Below are positions 12,501 to 24,041 of a DNA stretch of 24,398 nt, piece by piece. The notes beneath the pieces are model-generated. The model saw nothing but the letters and a program-made list of their open reading frames with translations, was not told where the DNA came from and did no database searches. The number at the start of each line of letters is the position of its first letter. The first letter of the stretch is position 1. Position numbers and translations under genes: made by a program. Source of the stretch: Beroe ovata (Eukaryota > Ctenophora > Nuda > Beroida > Beroidae); assembly GCA_946803715.1 (NCBI GenBank), contig CAMPET010000034.1, forward strand, positions 335,897-360,294, in the 5' to 3' direction.

Positions 12501-14767
12501 CCAGTGTTTGGAGTAGGCGGCGCTGCCTGACTGGTCTGTGGACTAGACGTCTGTGGTGGCGGTCCCATAGCCGCTTGCGAGGCTGGCGGCATGCCAGCAG
12601 CAGGATGGTGACCTGGCGGTGGCGCTCCAGCGGGCTGTGAGGAGGGCGGCATGTGGGCGCCACCGGGCGGGTAATAACCGGGCGGGTACTGACCTCCACT
12701 GCCTGAGCGAGAGAGAGGTGAGTGGTCAGGTACTTCGCGCCTTACATTTGAAGGTAAGGCGTCTCCACTATATATTTCACCCCTTACCACTCGCTAATCT
12801 ACAATCCATCTTCCATAGTCCTCACTCCCAATTCCCATAATCAACTGCTTCCCAAACCCCACTCCCGAACGTTACTACTCCCCCACTCCCCTCTCACCTG
12901 GTGGGGGTTGCGGGCCGCCGGGTCTGTACTGAGCTGGATATCCCGGTTGACCGGGCTGATACCCGCCGGGGTACATTTTCTGCTGGTTGTACATCGCTTG
13001 TTGCTGTGTGCGGGGTGAGTGTTCAATGTGGGGACGAGTCGATTGATAGTTAATTACTATCGACATTGATAGACAATAGCTATGAACTTAAGTTAACAAT
13101 ATATACCGCTACAAGATATATTTCAAGCACGGGATATAGCTACAGGCATCTTGAAGTGAACAACTAATTGAGTAGCTACTCATTAACAACTAATTAAAAA
13201 AACTAATTAATCACTATTTAATTAATTAACTCACCCGCATCTGCATAATTTGTGCTTGCTGTTGAAGCTGCATCTGGACTTGGGGTGGCGCTTGTGAGAA
13301 TTGAGGGTGACCGGCTGGGTACGGCTGTCCGGGAGGTCCTCCTACTCGCGGGGGAAAAGAAGGAGTGGTAAGAGAGGAAAAAGGAGGGAGTGGTGAAAAA
13401 GGGGAAACGAAGGAGTGGTGAGAGAGGGGAAAAGAAGGAGTGGTGAGAGAGGAGAAAGGAGGGAGTGGTGAGAGAGGGGAAAAGANNNNNNNNNNNNNNN
13501 NNNNNNNNNNNNNNNNNNNNNNNNNNNNNNNNNNNNNNNNNNNNNNNNNNNNNNNNNNNNNNNNNNNNNNNNNNNNNNNNNNNNNNNNNNNNNNNNNNNN
13601 NNNNNNNNNNNNNNNNNNNNNNNNNNNNNNNNNNNNNNNNNNNNNNNNNNNNNNNNNNNNNNNNNNNNNNNNNNNNNNNNNNNNNNNNNNNNNNNNNNNN
13701 NNNNNNNNNNNNNNNNNNNNNNNNNNNNNNNNNNNNNNNNNNNNNNNNNNNNNNNNNNNNNNNNNNNNNNNNNNNNNNNNNNNNNNNNNNNNNNNNNNNN
13801 NNNNNNNNNNNNNNNNNNNNNNNNNNNNNNNNNNNNNNNNNNNNNNNNNNNNNNNNNNNNNNNNNNNNNNNNNNNNNNNNNNNNNNNNNNNNNNNNNNNN
13901 NNNNNNNNNNNNNNNNNNNNNNNNNNNNNNNNNNNNNNNNNNNNNNNNNNNNNNNNNNNNNNNNNNNNNNNNNNNNNNNNNNNNNNNNNNNNNNNNNNNN
14001 NNNNNNNNNNNNNNNNNNNNNNNNNNNNNNNNNNNNNNNNNNNNNNNNNNNNNNNNNNNNNNNNNNNNNNNNNNNNNNNNNNNNNNNNNNNNNNNNNNNN
14101 NNNNNNNNNNNNNNNNNNNNNNNNNNNNNNNNNNNNNNNNNNNNNNNNNNNNNNNNNNNNNNNNNNNNNGCTTGAGTTGGGGAGTGGGGGAACTTGATGT
14201 GGGGAGTGGGGGAACTTGAGGAGAGATTAGAGTAATAGGGTGTGCGTCTAGAAGATGTGAGTAGGACAACTGACGTTTCTTCTTCTATTGGACGAAACTC
14301 ACTAAAATTATTCCAAAACCTAGAATTCAGAAAGTTTTTCACGGGAATAATCTGTGACATTCACAAAGGATGGGGTATGAGTCATACCGTATCACAGTTA
14401 CCTCCTTGCACAGCCTGGTTATTTGAATCGGCGATTGTAGCCAGGTAGACCAGATTCCTGTGCAGCATGCCCTGATACTTGGAACATTCGTCAGACTGAC
14501 CTGATCAGAGAATACTTATATGATATTACGGGAAAATTCGTGGGGAAAGGGTCGGTTCTGAATAACCATTTCATCGAGGACAGTTCCCCAATGGATTCAT
14601 CTATAGAACTCGTGAGGGGAACTACCTTTGCTCTGGTAGTCCACAATCGTCATGATCAACTGGTGGTTTTCGTCCAACATTTTCTGGATCGTAGACGAGG
14701 TAATCTCGCCTCTTGGACCAACTGCTTGTATTGGAGGTCTTTGCGCGGGAAATGCCATCGTTGTCAT
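9528..14767 (-). CDS. SS18: SS18 homologue (SYT), BAF chromatin-remodelling subunit; exon 3 lost in N gap
   Basis: SS18 proteins are transcriptional co-activators in the BAF (SWI/SNF) complex in the nucleus. Coding exons in order: 14767..14626, 14500..14402, [exon 3 in the gap; copies at 610..419 and 1430..1239], 13341..13235, 13003..12898, 12702..12481, 12312..12223, 12061..11807, 10163..9789 and 9664..9528. Exons 1-2 encode the conserved N-terminal SNH/SSXT domain: GEITSSTIQKMLDENHQLI, then DYQSKG and YQGMLHRNLVYLATIADSN. The rest is Pro/Gly/Gln/Met/Tyr-rich, like the QPGY region, but longer than in vertebrates (574 aa against about 400). The C-terminus is IKQENLKLPSELGTGIDNEDNS. Start MTTMAF is chosen; MAF three codons on (14758) is equally possible. 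Every junction phase closes only if exon 3 is supplied. Intron 8 contains the lectin gene on the opposite strand. Confidence 0.93.
10503..10515 (+). promoter_or_regulatory. Acceptor-like tract upstream of the lectin ATG
   Basis: taactttccttcag lies about 35 bases before ATG 10551, pyrimidine-rich and ending in CAG. It resembles a 3' splice site for a 5' UTR intron or a trans-splice acceptor. No transcript evidence is available. Confidence 0.35.
10551..11627 (+). CDS. Secreted protein with two C-type lectin domains, intronless
   Basis: A single frame of 358 aa beginning with a signal peptide (MILFLFLILALGSGTSA), so probably secreted. CTLD1 spans about residues 45-216: Cys45, GNLVTLDSK, a WTGLR core, a QPD motif at 163-165 and WDDAWDF at 202-207, closing with HPFACDY. 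In C-type lectins QPD usually goes with galactose-type ligands. Lys-rich stretches (KKKKEVKK near 126-133, KKKKG near 170) lie within it. CTLD2 spans about 220-355, with WVWLGGND at 279-286 and closing Cys353, but has no EPN/QPD motif, so Ca-dependent sugar binding there is doubtful. It is nested in SS18 intron 8, opposite strand. Ligand and role (recognition, mucus, adhesion) are unknown. Confidence 0.93.
   Translation: MILFLFLILALGSGTSAHGKYKGLDNVKGLKELMKNLSNDFYATCQVALFATPKNYKNAEKECKDFRLGGKNKRGNLVTLDSKIKTTHAEFLFDMGVPTVATEVNDSNNWLWTGLRKVSNTEVQGKKKKEVKKYDPNEWEWVGTGHSPIDYNNWPGRRSKYAQPDQLYLKKKKGRNGCYDDAGCYQNQVRFGGHTLLSKPFWDDAWDFEKHPFACDYDGRYIISNTRLTWQKAVKACEKAGLTLAMVRNNKEVQEMKEAIEYFLGPADDTWDIWDSENWVWLGGNDLKKEGVFRWLNGKPVDKWDVPWMNKAGGDNAAFLKETDGQHAIAFARWGVFDDSYHGHKTRSRPFACQCPDS
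12738..12761. other. Small hairpin in SS18 intron 5
   Basis: cgccttac and gtaaggcg form an 8-base perfect stem around an 8-base loop, within a C-rich intron. No function is known; chance is possible. Confidence 0.35.
13350..13485. repeat. GA-rich minisatellite in SS18 intron 3 leading into the gap
   Basis: About five units of roughly 25 bases, with core ggggaaaagaaggagtgg and tgagagag, almost pure purine on the plus strand. It runs straight into the N gap and reappears at positions 1-75 and 931-990. The array is the likely cause of the assembly break. Confidence 0.9.
13486..14169. other. Assembly gap (684 N) inside SS18
   Basis: Run of N. If segment A is placed by its identity to 14183-14460, its first base falls at about 13532, so it fills the gap almost exactly and leaves about 46 bases of minisatellite unseen. 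The gap therefore hides SS18 exon 3. Open frames crossing it have no meaning. Confidence 0.95.
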
Positions 14768-14815
14768 AGCTACTGTTGATTGAGAGGTGTTATTGGGTAG
14801 TAGGCAGGTATAAAG

Positions 14816-16738
14816 CAATGATCGGAAATTCGGCGAAATTTTTTTGCTCAATTTCAATGTAAGTACCATTGATTCCTACGTAATTTTGGACGCAGAATCG
14901 ATTCCCGGTGAAATTTTGGCACTATCTTGCTTCTCTGAAGAGCTGTCAATCAGGTGACCTCAAAGCTCCCACTTCAGAAGGAACCTTAATTTTCACCGAT
15001 TTCTCGACGAGCTAGCCCAAAAATGCCTCCAAATTTGGATTCCACGTTGAAAAATAGGCCAGAAACACATATGTTCAGTATGTTTCTCCCTAAAATGGAT
15101 TTTGCCGTTTTTTGATATCAGTGTGTCCCATTGATTTTCGCAGTTTTGATGTGCATGCTTCCCACAGGTTTGAAATCGTGATTTGGGAGTGGTTTCATTG
15201 CACGTATGAACTTCAGATAACCCTAAAGGGGGTGGATATTTGCAGTAGGACAGTAGGAGAGATGATTTGGTGTAAATTTGGCATCAAAAGTGCCCGTTAA
15301 GTCTCCATTAGAGACCTCTCAAAACAGAGCATAAAAGTGTGAGTGCATTCACTTCACTTTCTACCGATCGAAAATTCGAAGAAAATTTTTTCCCCCATTT
15401 TCATGTGAATACTTTGGATTCCCATGTAATTTTGGACGCAGAATCGATTCCTGGTGGAATTTTTGCCCTATCTTGCTTCCCTGAGGAGCTGCCCCTCAGG
15501 TGACCTCAAAGCTCCCACTTCAGAAGGAACCTTAATTTTTACCGATTTCTCGATGAGCTAGCTCAGAAATTCCTCCAGATTTGGATTCTCCGTCGAAAAA
15601 TAGGCCAGAAACACATATGTTCAGTATGTTTCTACCTAAAATGGATTTTGCCGTTTTTTGATATCAGTGTGTCCCATTGATTTTCGCGATTTTGATGCGC
15701 ATGCTTCCCACAGGTTTGAAATCGTGATTTGGGCGTGGTTTCATTGCAAGTATGAACTTCAGATAACCCTAAAGATGGTGGATACTTGTAGTAGAACAGT
15801 AGGAGAGATGATTTGGTGTTAAGTTGGCATCGTAGGTGCCCGTTAAGTCTCCACTAGAGACCTCTCAAAACAGAGCATAAAAGTGTGGGTGCATCCACTT
15901 CACTTTCTACCGATCGAAAATTCGAAGAAAATTTGTTTCCCCATTTTCATGCAAATACTATGGATTCCCATGTTATTTTGGACGCAGAAACGATTCCCGG
16001 TGAAATTTTGGCCCTATTTTGGTTCCCCGAGGAGCTGTCCGTCAGCTGACCTCAAAGCTCACACTTCAGAAAGAACCTTAATTTTTACCGATTTCTCGAT
16101 GAGCTAGCCCAAGAATTCCTCCAGATTTGGATTCTACGTCAAATAATAGGCCGGAAACACTTATTTCCACTATGTTTTCGGGAAAAAATGATTTTAATCG
16201 ATTTTGATATTGGTGTGTTCCATTGATTTTCGTGTTTTGCAATGTTTGCTTCCCACAGGCTTGAAATCATGATTTGGGCGTGGCTTCACGGCAAGAATGA
16301 ATCCAGTATGGTCATGAAAAGACTGGTTACTGGTAGTATGAGACTAGGAGAGATGATTTTGTGAATAATTGGTGTCCTAAGTGCCCGTTTAGTCTCCATT
16401 AGAGGCCTTCAAAAATGGAATAAAAAGTGTGGGATCATTGATTACACTGCCGATACTGCGATCGGAAATTCGGCGAAAATTTTTTGTCCCATTTCAATGT
16501 AAGTACCATTGATTCCTATATATTTTTGGACGATGAATCGATTCCCGGTCGAATTTTGGCCCTATCTCGCTCCCCTGAGGTGATATCTGTCACGTGACTT
16601 GATAATGTTTGCTCCCCACAGCATTCGTATTGGGGCGTGGCTTCACGGAAGCAGGAGATGTGATTTGGTGAAAAATTGATGTCCTGAGTGCCCGTTAAGT
16701 CTCCATTAAAATAACCGGCAAATTTCAAAAAATGATAT
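14816..16738. repeat. Tandem array of a ~546-base unit, four copies, last one internally deleted
   Basis: Copies begin near 14819, 15366, 15911 and 16459, each opening with gatcg(g/a)aaattcg. Shared landmarks include tttggacgcagaatcgattcc, gacctcaaagctcccacttcagaa, gattttcgc and gtgcccgttaagtctcc. Copies 1 and 2 are very similar, copy 3 is more diverged, and copy 4 lacks about half its middle. At its left edge copy 4 matches copy 1 (tttcaatgtaagtaccattg) better than copies 2-3. The array fills nearly all the space between the vezatin-like 3' end and SS18 exon 1, so it probably overlaps SS18 upstream sequence. No coding capacity or terminal inverted repeat was recognised. Confidence 0.92.
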
Positions 16739-16823
16739 AAAATTCACTGTTGATTTCCCTGCCTGAACTTAATATTTACAATTCAAATATAATATTCACA
16801 ATACTACAAAAGCTGATAACTTT

Positions 16824-19032
16824 TCACAGCGTGGGTTCTTCACCACAGCTTTCATCCGAGACATCACCTTCACCCACATATTCATCACATTGAAGAAGCT
16901 CATTTTGTAAAGAGTTCATTGAGGTTAGTTTCTGGATTTGTTCCATAGCTTGGAGTGAGAATGGGTTGAAAATATTCTTCCGGAGGTCTGAAATATCTTC
17001 TTCATCCTCTGATTCGTCTTCGAAGGTCTCCTGTAAGTGGCAGTAGTGGATCATTGTTGAAAGGAGTTTCTCGGTTGTTGAGAAGACAATTACTTACTCT
17101 CAAATCTTCTTTCTTGGGATTCAACAAGCCTGTTTTCTTAAACTCCTGATAATCATCTTCGTATAGACATGTCGGTTTAGTATCAATGACATGCTTTAGC
17201 TCTGTCAACATCATTTTTCGTTCTTCGCCATTCCTGAAACACAATTAATGCAACAATATTCAATAGAATGAGATAAAATGAATTCAAATATCCGAATAAT
17301 TGATCAACCTTCTTTGAATGAGGGCAAAATCTTCATCTGAAAAGTCATCTCCATCTTCAAAGTTGAGTTCACCGCCTTCTCCAGAGAAAACCAAGTTGCC
17401 TTGTTGCACATACGGTATTATCTGAAATGGAGTACAGGTTTACTCAACAAATCTAGAATCAGATGGCGTGAACGCTGAAAAGAGGATCTTAGTTGTGCTT
17501 AGAAAGAAAACATGAAAGTTCATCCAAAGACCTGTTCTGGTATCGCATTTGTGTCACAAAGTACTTCTGTCGCATCATTACCCATTGGGAGATCAAGCTC
17601 CTCTGTCTTAGCAGGATTGAGAGTATTATTGATAGCCTGGAGAATGTTTTGCGCCATGTCAACATTAAGTTGGACCAAGCTTAGTATAGAGGTTATGTCT
17701 TTCGAATGTTCCAATAGATTTTCATCTGTCAATGAAGTTTGGTCACCAGCCTCATCTGTGCAGAGTTGAGATACATATGAGTAAGTGTCAAGGCATCTCA
17801 ACGTTGCTATGTTTAGAGATGAATGAAGAAGCTGAAGGTTATGTAATGTTTGAGAGTTGCTTTGGATATCAGTTGACTTATGAGATGAGTGTGGCAACTC
17901 TTTTGGAATATTGTTTTTGGACTTTTGATATGAGTCTTCCAGTGAAATTGAATTTTCTTCAACCACATCTTTTACTGAAGTTAAGCCATTGAGCATCTTA
18001 GTAATGAAACCCTCACTCACTGTATCATTTTTCCATGAACTTGGGATTGTCCCAACAGCCAACCTCCACAGTACCTCTGATGATGTGTGTTCAATCAGCT
18101 TGAGATAATACCTCAGTGAATGACTTGTAGGTATTTCTGAATCAATAGATTGAAGAAAACCATCCATTTGCAGGCATGACTGCTCAAATATTAAATCCAA
18201 ATCTGGCATCATATCAGATGTTCTCATGGCTTCTATAAACACATTTTGGTGTACTTTGTATATAGTTTTCAGGCAAAGGAGAGTCTCTGTCCTCAATTCC
18301 TTTTGCTCAAGATTTAAAACACTTTCCTCTAGTTTGTCAAGTTTATTCCATGTAACCCCAGCTGCATAGGATGTCCTTGCAATCTGCAATGAATGATTTA
18401 GAAGTGGTTGCAATTGTCAGTGCAGTTGAAGCCAGAGGGTTAAACTGGATAGAGAAACTAATTGATATTACCTGGCAGTCTCTCAAATATGATAGAAGGA
18501 CTTTAGAAGCTTGTTTCAATCTTATAATTGAGATGCAATAGTCTTTTATTGCAGATCCTAAAAGAACCTTCTTATTGTTGTTTCTTGAAGTGAGATAAAG
18601 CAGATAGCTTAACCCAATAACAGAACAAAATACATACCAATATACACTTGGAATTGCCAGGCCAATGAGCATCATGAAGATACTATGCACAAAGTAACTT
18701 GAAGAGGTATTATCTTTGCAAAGACTAGGAGATTCTAATTCAGATAGATGTATTTTGTGGGGCTCAAGTAGGTATGGATGAACTTGATTCCTGATGTTGC
18801 TTAGATCATCATCTGAATAAATTCTGACACTTTGTTTTAATTGTCTTTTGATTAATTGCTGGCCATTGAAAAGAGCAGGTTTGACAACATTGATGCACTT
18901 GAACATTATATCATTGTTGGATTCAGTTAACTTGTTGTCAGCCCTTAGCACAACTGGAGTTTCATCCCAGCCAATTTCTTGCAGATATTGATGAAATGGT
19001 GAACCTTCCAGAACCAGCTCTCCATCACCCAT
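16824..19032 (-). CDS. VEZT: Vezatin-like transmembrane protein
   Basis: Vezatin is an adherens-junction membrane protein linked to myosin VIIa and the cadherin-catenin complex. Five exons with consistent phases: 19032..18472, 18383..17532, 17421..17309, 17233..17098 and 17030..16824, encoding 622 aa (human about 780). Supporting features: a short N-terminal SPFHQYLQEIG motif like the family's N-terminus; a closely spaced pair of hydrophobic helices at about 113-148; a long helical central region including YLKLIEHTSSEVLWRLAVG; an acidic segment (DGDDFSDEDFALIQRR) followed by MLTELKHVID; and a C-terminal NPFSLQAMEQIQKL stretch. The order matches vezatin, but similarity outside these segments is weak, so the name is an inference. 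The exon 2 donor (GTCTTT) is unusual. A 6-codon upstream ORF at 19045..19025 overlaps the start. Confidence 0.72.
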
Positions 19033-20163
19033 GATTTATTTGCATCTGTGAGAAATGCTTCACCAAGATTTAATGATAGTCAATTGGTCTGTTTGAGTGG
19101 TTGAGGCTCCAAAATAAAATAAATGAACAAAATTAAACAATAACCAAACCAGAGAATAAGTTTGGCATGTCAGGCATGAGTCACAAAAATTTTGACTAGC
19201 ACAAAATGATTTTGAACAAATGATGGCAGAACAAAATGATTCTGAGACAGAAAGAAAAGATTTTCATTGTTGAATTGTTATCATTTATTTATACATGATT
19301 GTTTTTCGATGATCGTTTTTGCCGTTTTGCGTCTTTGCTTTACCGCGCGCGGTGCAAACGCTTAAACGCGCACCTTATCAGTTTACAGTTATCACGCCGT
19401 TAGGTTCAGCGTTTCGCCATTGCATGAATGCATTGCCATGCAGCCGGAACAAGCCTTCCGCCTCTGATGAACGCGCGCGCCGCGCCATACGCGCTTGAAG
19501 CAACGTTTAGTTACAAGAAAGGCCATCGATGAAAGCGCGCGAGCCGACGCAGTGGACAGATAACATCACAGGCAAGTTTTGGTAATTTATGACCTTGACC
19601 CATGGCATTATTATCAAGTCAACAAAATTTAGTCCCGGATCGCGTCAGCCGGGAATAAAATTGCCAGGTTGCAAGTTGACATGAGTGATATCATCTCAAG
19701 TAGTGCAAGCTAAGAGTAAGAATCTTACTAAGCTACTTCTGTTGACCGAATGCCTATTTTGTAGGTTATCTACAGAATTAAATTGAATTCTTTGTCTTAA
19801 TCACCAAAAATTTCACGAACTAAATGATATTAGACTCTATCCAGTGTTATAACGGATCAGATATTATTGTAAGCTTTCAAAGGTGGTAATAAAACAGCAC
19901 TGTTTGCGGCAATATACTTGTAGATGAAATACTCAATCACCTACCAATCGTGTATCAATGGTAGTCTTGCTATTCAAAATTTTTATTTGATCTCTCAGGA
20001 GTTCTCATTCACTGTTCATTGATCTCTTGTAATCTGCTTAGGTCAATGTGACCATGCAAAGAATCTAACAATATTTAACTATTAGGATGAATTGATCTGA
20101 TTAGCCCATGCTTGCCTGAGTTCAACTCTGATAAGAAGGGAACAGTGAAACTCCAGAATCAAA
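19033..20163. promoter_or_regulatory. Divergent promoter region with CpG-rich core
   Basis: The vezatin-like gene (minus) and the zinc-finger gene (plus) diverge from this 1.1-kb stretch. At about 19335-19550 it turns GC/CpG-rich, unlike the AT-rich surroundings, with repeated cgcgcg motifs and a perfect 12-base palindrome accgcgcgcggt at 19342-19353. A tcccgg...ccggga hairpin lies at about 19633-19654. I see no coding frame in it. A bidirectional promoter is likely but untested. Confidence 0.55.
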
Positions 20164-23100
20164 ATGGAACTTCCTCCAATGGCTGTCTACAGTAGGCAGC
20201 GCAAGCGGGATAATCAGTAAGATTGATGAAATGCTCTTGTTGCTCATTCAATATTATAAGGAATAACATAGAGCTGTAATCAAATTTTCAGGAGTGGGGG
20301 TGTTTCTAATCAGCAAACTGATTATGCCATGTACCAAGAGAAAGAGAGACTGGATATCCCTCATGTTGAAGTTCCTACAGCAGAAGATATCATGAAAATG
20401 CGATCTCAATATACAGAGGTTTGTTCAAACATAGCCATCACCAATAAATACTACAGGGACTCCATTCACTTAGTTTTAAACTTTATTTCATGTTTAGAGC
20501 ACAAGACTGGAAGGGAATGCAAGTTATCCTACTGCTGGGTATAGTGAAGGACAACTTGGTCAAAGGGAGTATAGGGGCTTTCCACAGCACAGTGAGGTAT
20601 GAAGCACCATTCTACACAATCCCTTCTAAATTCATTTCTGTAGTTTCTAACTATTCAATGAGAATTATTTGACAGGTTATCTATGACCTTGATAAGCAGA
20701 GCAATGTCTACAAAGAGTTCAATTCTAAGAAGCATTTGAAGAGAGCTGGACCACCCTTAGATGGTATTGCTGATCGACCTATCAAACAACAGAAACATGG
20801 TGAGGATTGTGAACAAAACTGAAAATATGATATTCTGGATAATGATCAAGAACCAGAAACTCTCAATTTACTGTTGCCAGATGCCGATGAAGTTCAACAG
20901 AAGGAAATAGAGGAAGACGATGATGAAGACAATGATGGTGATCTCTTGATCAGAGATGAGGACATTGATGATGAACTAGATGAGCTTGATGATGATCTTG
21001 ATGGTCAGTGCTTCCTGGACTTGAATAGAGAACCTTTAAATCTTGGTTTATTTTTTAGCATTGACACATATTCATTCCAACTCAGATGAAGATTACATAG
21101 AAGAATCAGAACTAAAGAGCAATACCAGAACCAGAAGGTCTTGGACACGTAACCTTATCAAGTGTAATGAATGTAGCAGTACATTCACAGATAACAAGAA
21201 ACTCCTGGTGCATATCAGGACTGTTCACAAAGCTTCGATTGAACACTTCTGCCAGGTAAAACCTTATGCCCTTTTAAATTGTCCCTCACAAAATGGATAT
21301 CATAATTTTCAGATCTCATTGGGGGAACCTGGTTAATGATAATTTTACCATTCCCTCAGATTTGTAAGAAGAGCTTCTCCTCAATCTCGACTCTCAACAA
21401 GCACATGTTCCTCCACACACCGCCCCTCAACGTTGACACCAAGTGTAAAGAATGTGACAAATCCTTCACGGATCCTAACAGATTAGCTCGACATGTGAAG
21501 TCTATGCACAGAAGAGGCGGCTATTCTGGTTATGGTGAGAGATATATCCACAAATTCACATTTTCAACATTTTCCCGCCAAACTGGTGAAATTCACTACT
21601 CAATGCTATTTCAGATGTATCAGATAAAGTGTCGGTGGCTGGTTCAGTTGATGAGAGATCATCCAATAAAGACCCTACAGATAACAGGTTTCGACTCCCA
21701 ATTCAAACAAGCTCTTTCTTTTTTGTTCCCAGTTATCCTTGGAGTATCAAAACATCCTAATATCGCTTATGAATGTCCAAGACTAAAACCACTCCTACAG
21801 TTGTGAAGAATGTGGAGAAACCTTTACTCAGCCGTACCTTCTGAAAAGACATCAACAGAAACAACATGGTGTCAGTTTTAACACGTGCTCACACGAGAAG
21901 TGTGGCATGAAATTCCCAGGTAATTTTGATTCTGCGGGAATATCTCACAGTTTCCTCTGAATTTACTTCACATGCTGGTCCCTCTAAAAACAATCACTGG
22001 TCCGATGCGTAAGATCCCATTTTCAGACTATGGGATGTCTCCATCCCCCTCCTTAGACCATCATTCACTGATGTAAATGTGATTTATGCTAATTACTGAT
22101 CGCACCTAATTATGTAATTGCAGACCACCACTCACTGCGGCGCCATGTGGAACAGTCGCACAGTAGGCGGATGGAGTACCCGTGTGTTCTGTGCGAGGAA
22201 ACGTTCACTGACCGTATCCACATGTTCCGGCACAAGTACGAGGAGCATAATCTGGAGTGTGACTTCATGTGTCGCGGGTGTGATCAGTTCTTTGATGATC
22301 TCAAGGTGCGTGAACGCTGTCCGAGAGAAAAATATGAATATAAGTCGGTTTTTATTATTGCAGCAAGGTGTCAGTGACAGATTATAAAAACAGATCAGAG
22401 AACACTTGCGAGGATAGGGAGTTTTCGAGACCCTGAAACATTTCTGAGATATTGAACTCTTGAAATGAAGAAAATAAGAAATAGTTGCTTCGACAGTTTA
22501 TTAACCGTGAAATATAAAAATTGCAATGTTTCTGAAGCTAAAGCCCCTCATTACCCCCTCCTCCTCTTTCTCAGAAACTAATTAGGCTAATTAGGCGCTT
22601 AATTACCTCAGAAACTGCGGCAGCACAGTAAACAGGAGCACGGAAGTGCCGCTGAGTGGCAGTGTAACATCTGTAAGCAAGTGTTCATGCAGGTAAACGC
22701 TACTCCTTTGTGCTCCCTTGCAAAGTTATTTGGGGGTTAGAAAATCGGATTCGTGATCGAAATTTGAGGATTGAGAGTGATGATTGTTTCAGCGAGCGAC
22801 CATGGATCGGCACAGATACGAAGCTCACAACTGTTTCATCGACAGTTTTTGTCCGGAGTGTGATAAGTTCTTCGAAGGTTTGATACATTCCGGAAATTGA
22901 TAGGATCATTCATAGGAGATCGCATTGTGCGGAGTGAAAGTCTCCAGGGCAGCAGAGAATGGTCCTTCATAATTTAGATTCACTAGCCTTTCTCTTGATT
23001 ATAGAATAATTGGATTTTACTGAATGAATATCCACCAGATCCACGGAGCATCATCCGGCACAACAAGGAGGTTCACGGAAAGGTAACGGATTGGCAGTGT

Positions 23101-24006
23101 AACAAGTGTACTGCCAGCTTCAATGCCAGGTGAGTTAAAGTAGTCACGCGTGATGATTGACAAAACGCGTGACCAGAGTCAGACACGCGTGATGGCAAGT
23201 TTCATCTTTTTACTAAAAGTGGTCTTCTCTTCTCCCTGTTTTTGACTCGCGTTATCACTTTTCCCTCCATTTCTATTCTCCTATCCTCGTCCTCCCATGC
23301 ACTTCTATCTAATCAAGGAAACTCGTGACAAGCTCGTGACATGACTCAGTCCATTTTTATTCTTCCCCCCCCACACACACAGAGACACACACACACACAC
23401 ACATTCACATACACACACACANGCACGGAAGTGCCGCTGAGTGGCAGTGTAACATTTGTAAACAAGTGTTCATGCAGGTAAACACTACTCCTTTGTGCTC
23501 CTTTGCAAAGTTATTTGGGGGTTCAAAATTCGGATTCGTGATCGAAATTTGAGGATTGAGAGTCATGATTGTTTCAGCGAGCGACCATGGATAGGCACAG
23601 ATACGAAGCTCACAACTGTTTCATCGACAGTTTTTGCCCGGAGTGTGATAAGTTTTTCGAAGGTTTGATACATTCCGGAAATTGAATCTTGTCCATTGAT
23701 AGGATCATTCATAGGGGATCGCATTGTGCGGAGTGAATGGCTCCAGGGAACCAGGGAATGGTCCTTCGTAATTTAGATTCACTAGCCTTTCTCTTGATTT
23801 TTTAATCTAGATAATTGGATTTTACTGGTGCAATTTCCACCAGATCCACGGAGCATCATCCGGCACAACAAGGAGGTTCACGGCAAGGTGACGGATTGGC
23901 AGTGTAACAAGTGTACTGCCAGCTTCAATGCCAGGTGAGTTATAGTAATCACGCGGCGTGAGTCACGCGTGATGATTGGTAAAACATTAAAACGCGTGAC
24001 CAGAGT

Positions 24007-24041
<35 letters not shown>

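Noticed and set aside
13218-14360. Long open frames across the N run on both strands
   Set aside because: They exist only because N codons are not stops. The real coding exons here are short SS18 pieces with splice sites.
15112-16107. Small open frames in the ~546-base array
   Set aside because: They are not kept between copies of the unit, so they are unlikely to be coding.
14816-16738. CRISPR-like or prokaryotic repeat system
   Set aside because: Units of about 546 bases with no short repeat-spacer pattern, in a clearly animal genome.
19360-19430. Possible tRNA (ggttca in the CpG-rich region)
   Set aside because: No cloverleaf or matching A box could be drawn around it.
22637-23934. True tandem expansion of zinc fingers
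   Set aside because: The phase break, missing acceptor and single N at the junction favour an assembly overlap; recorded as a finding instead.
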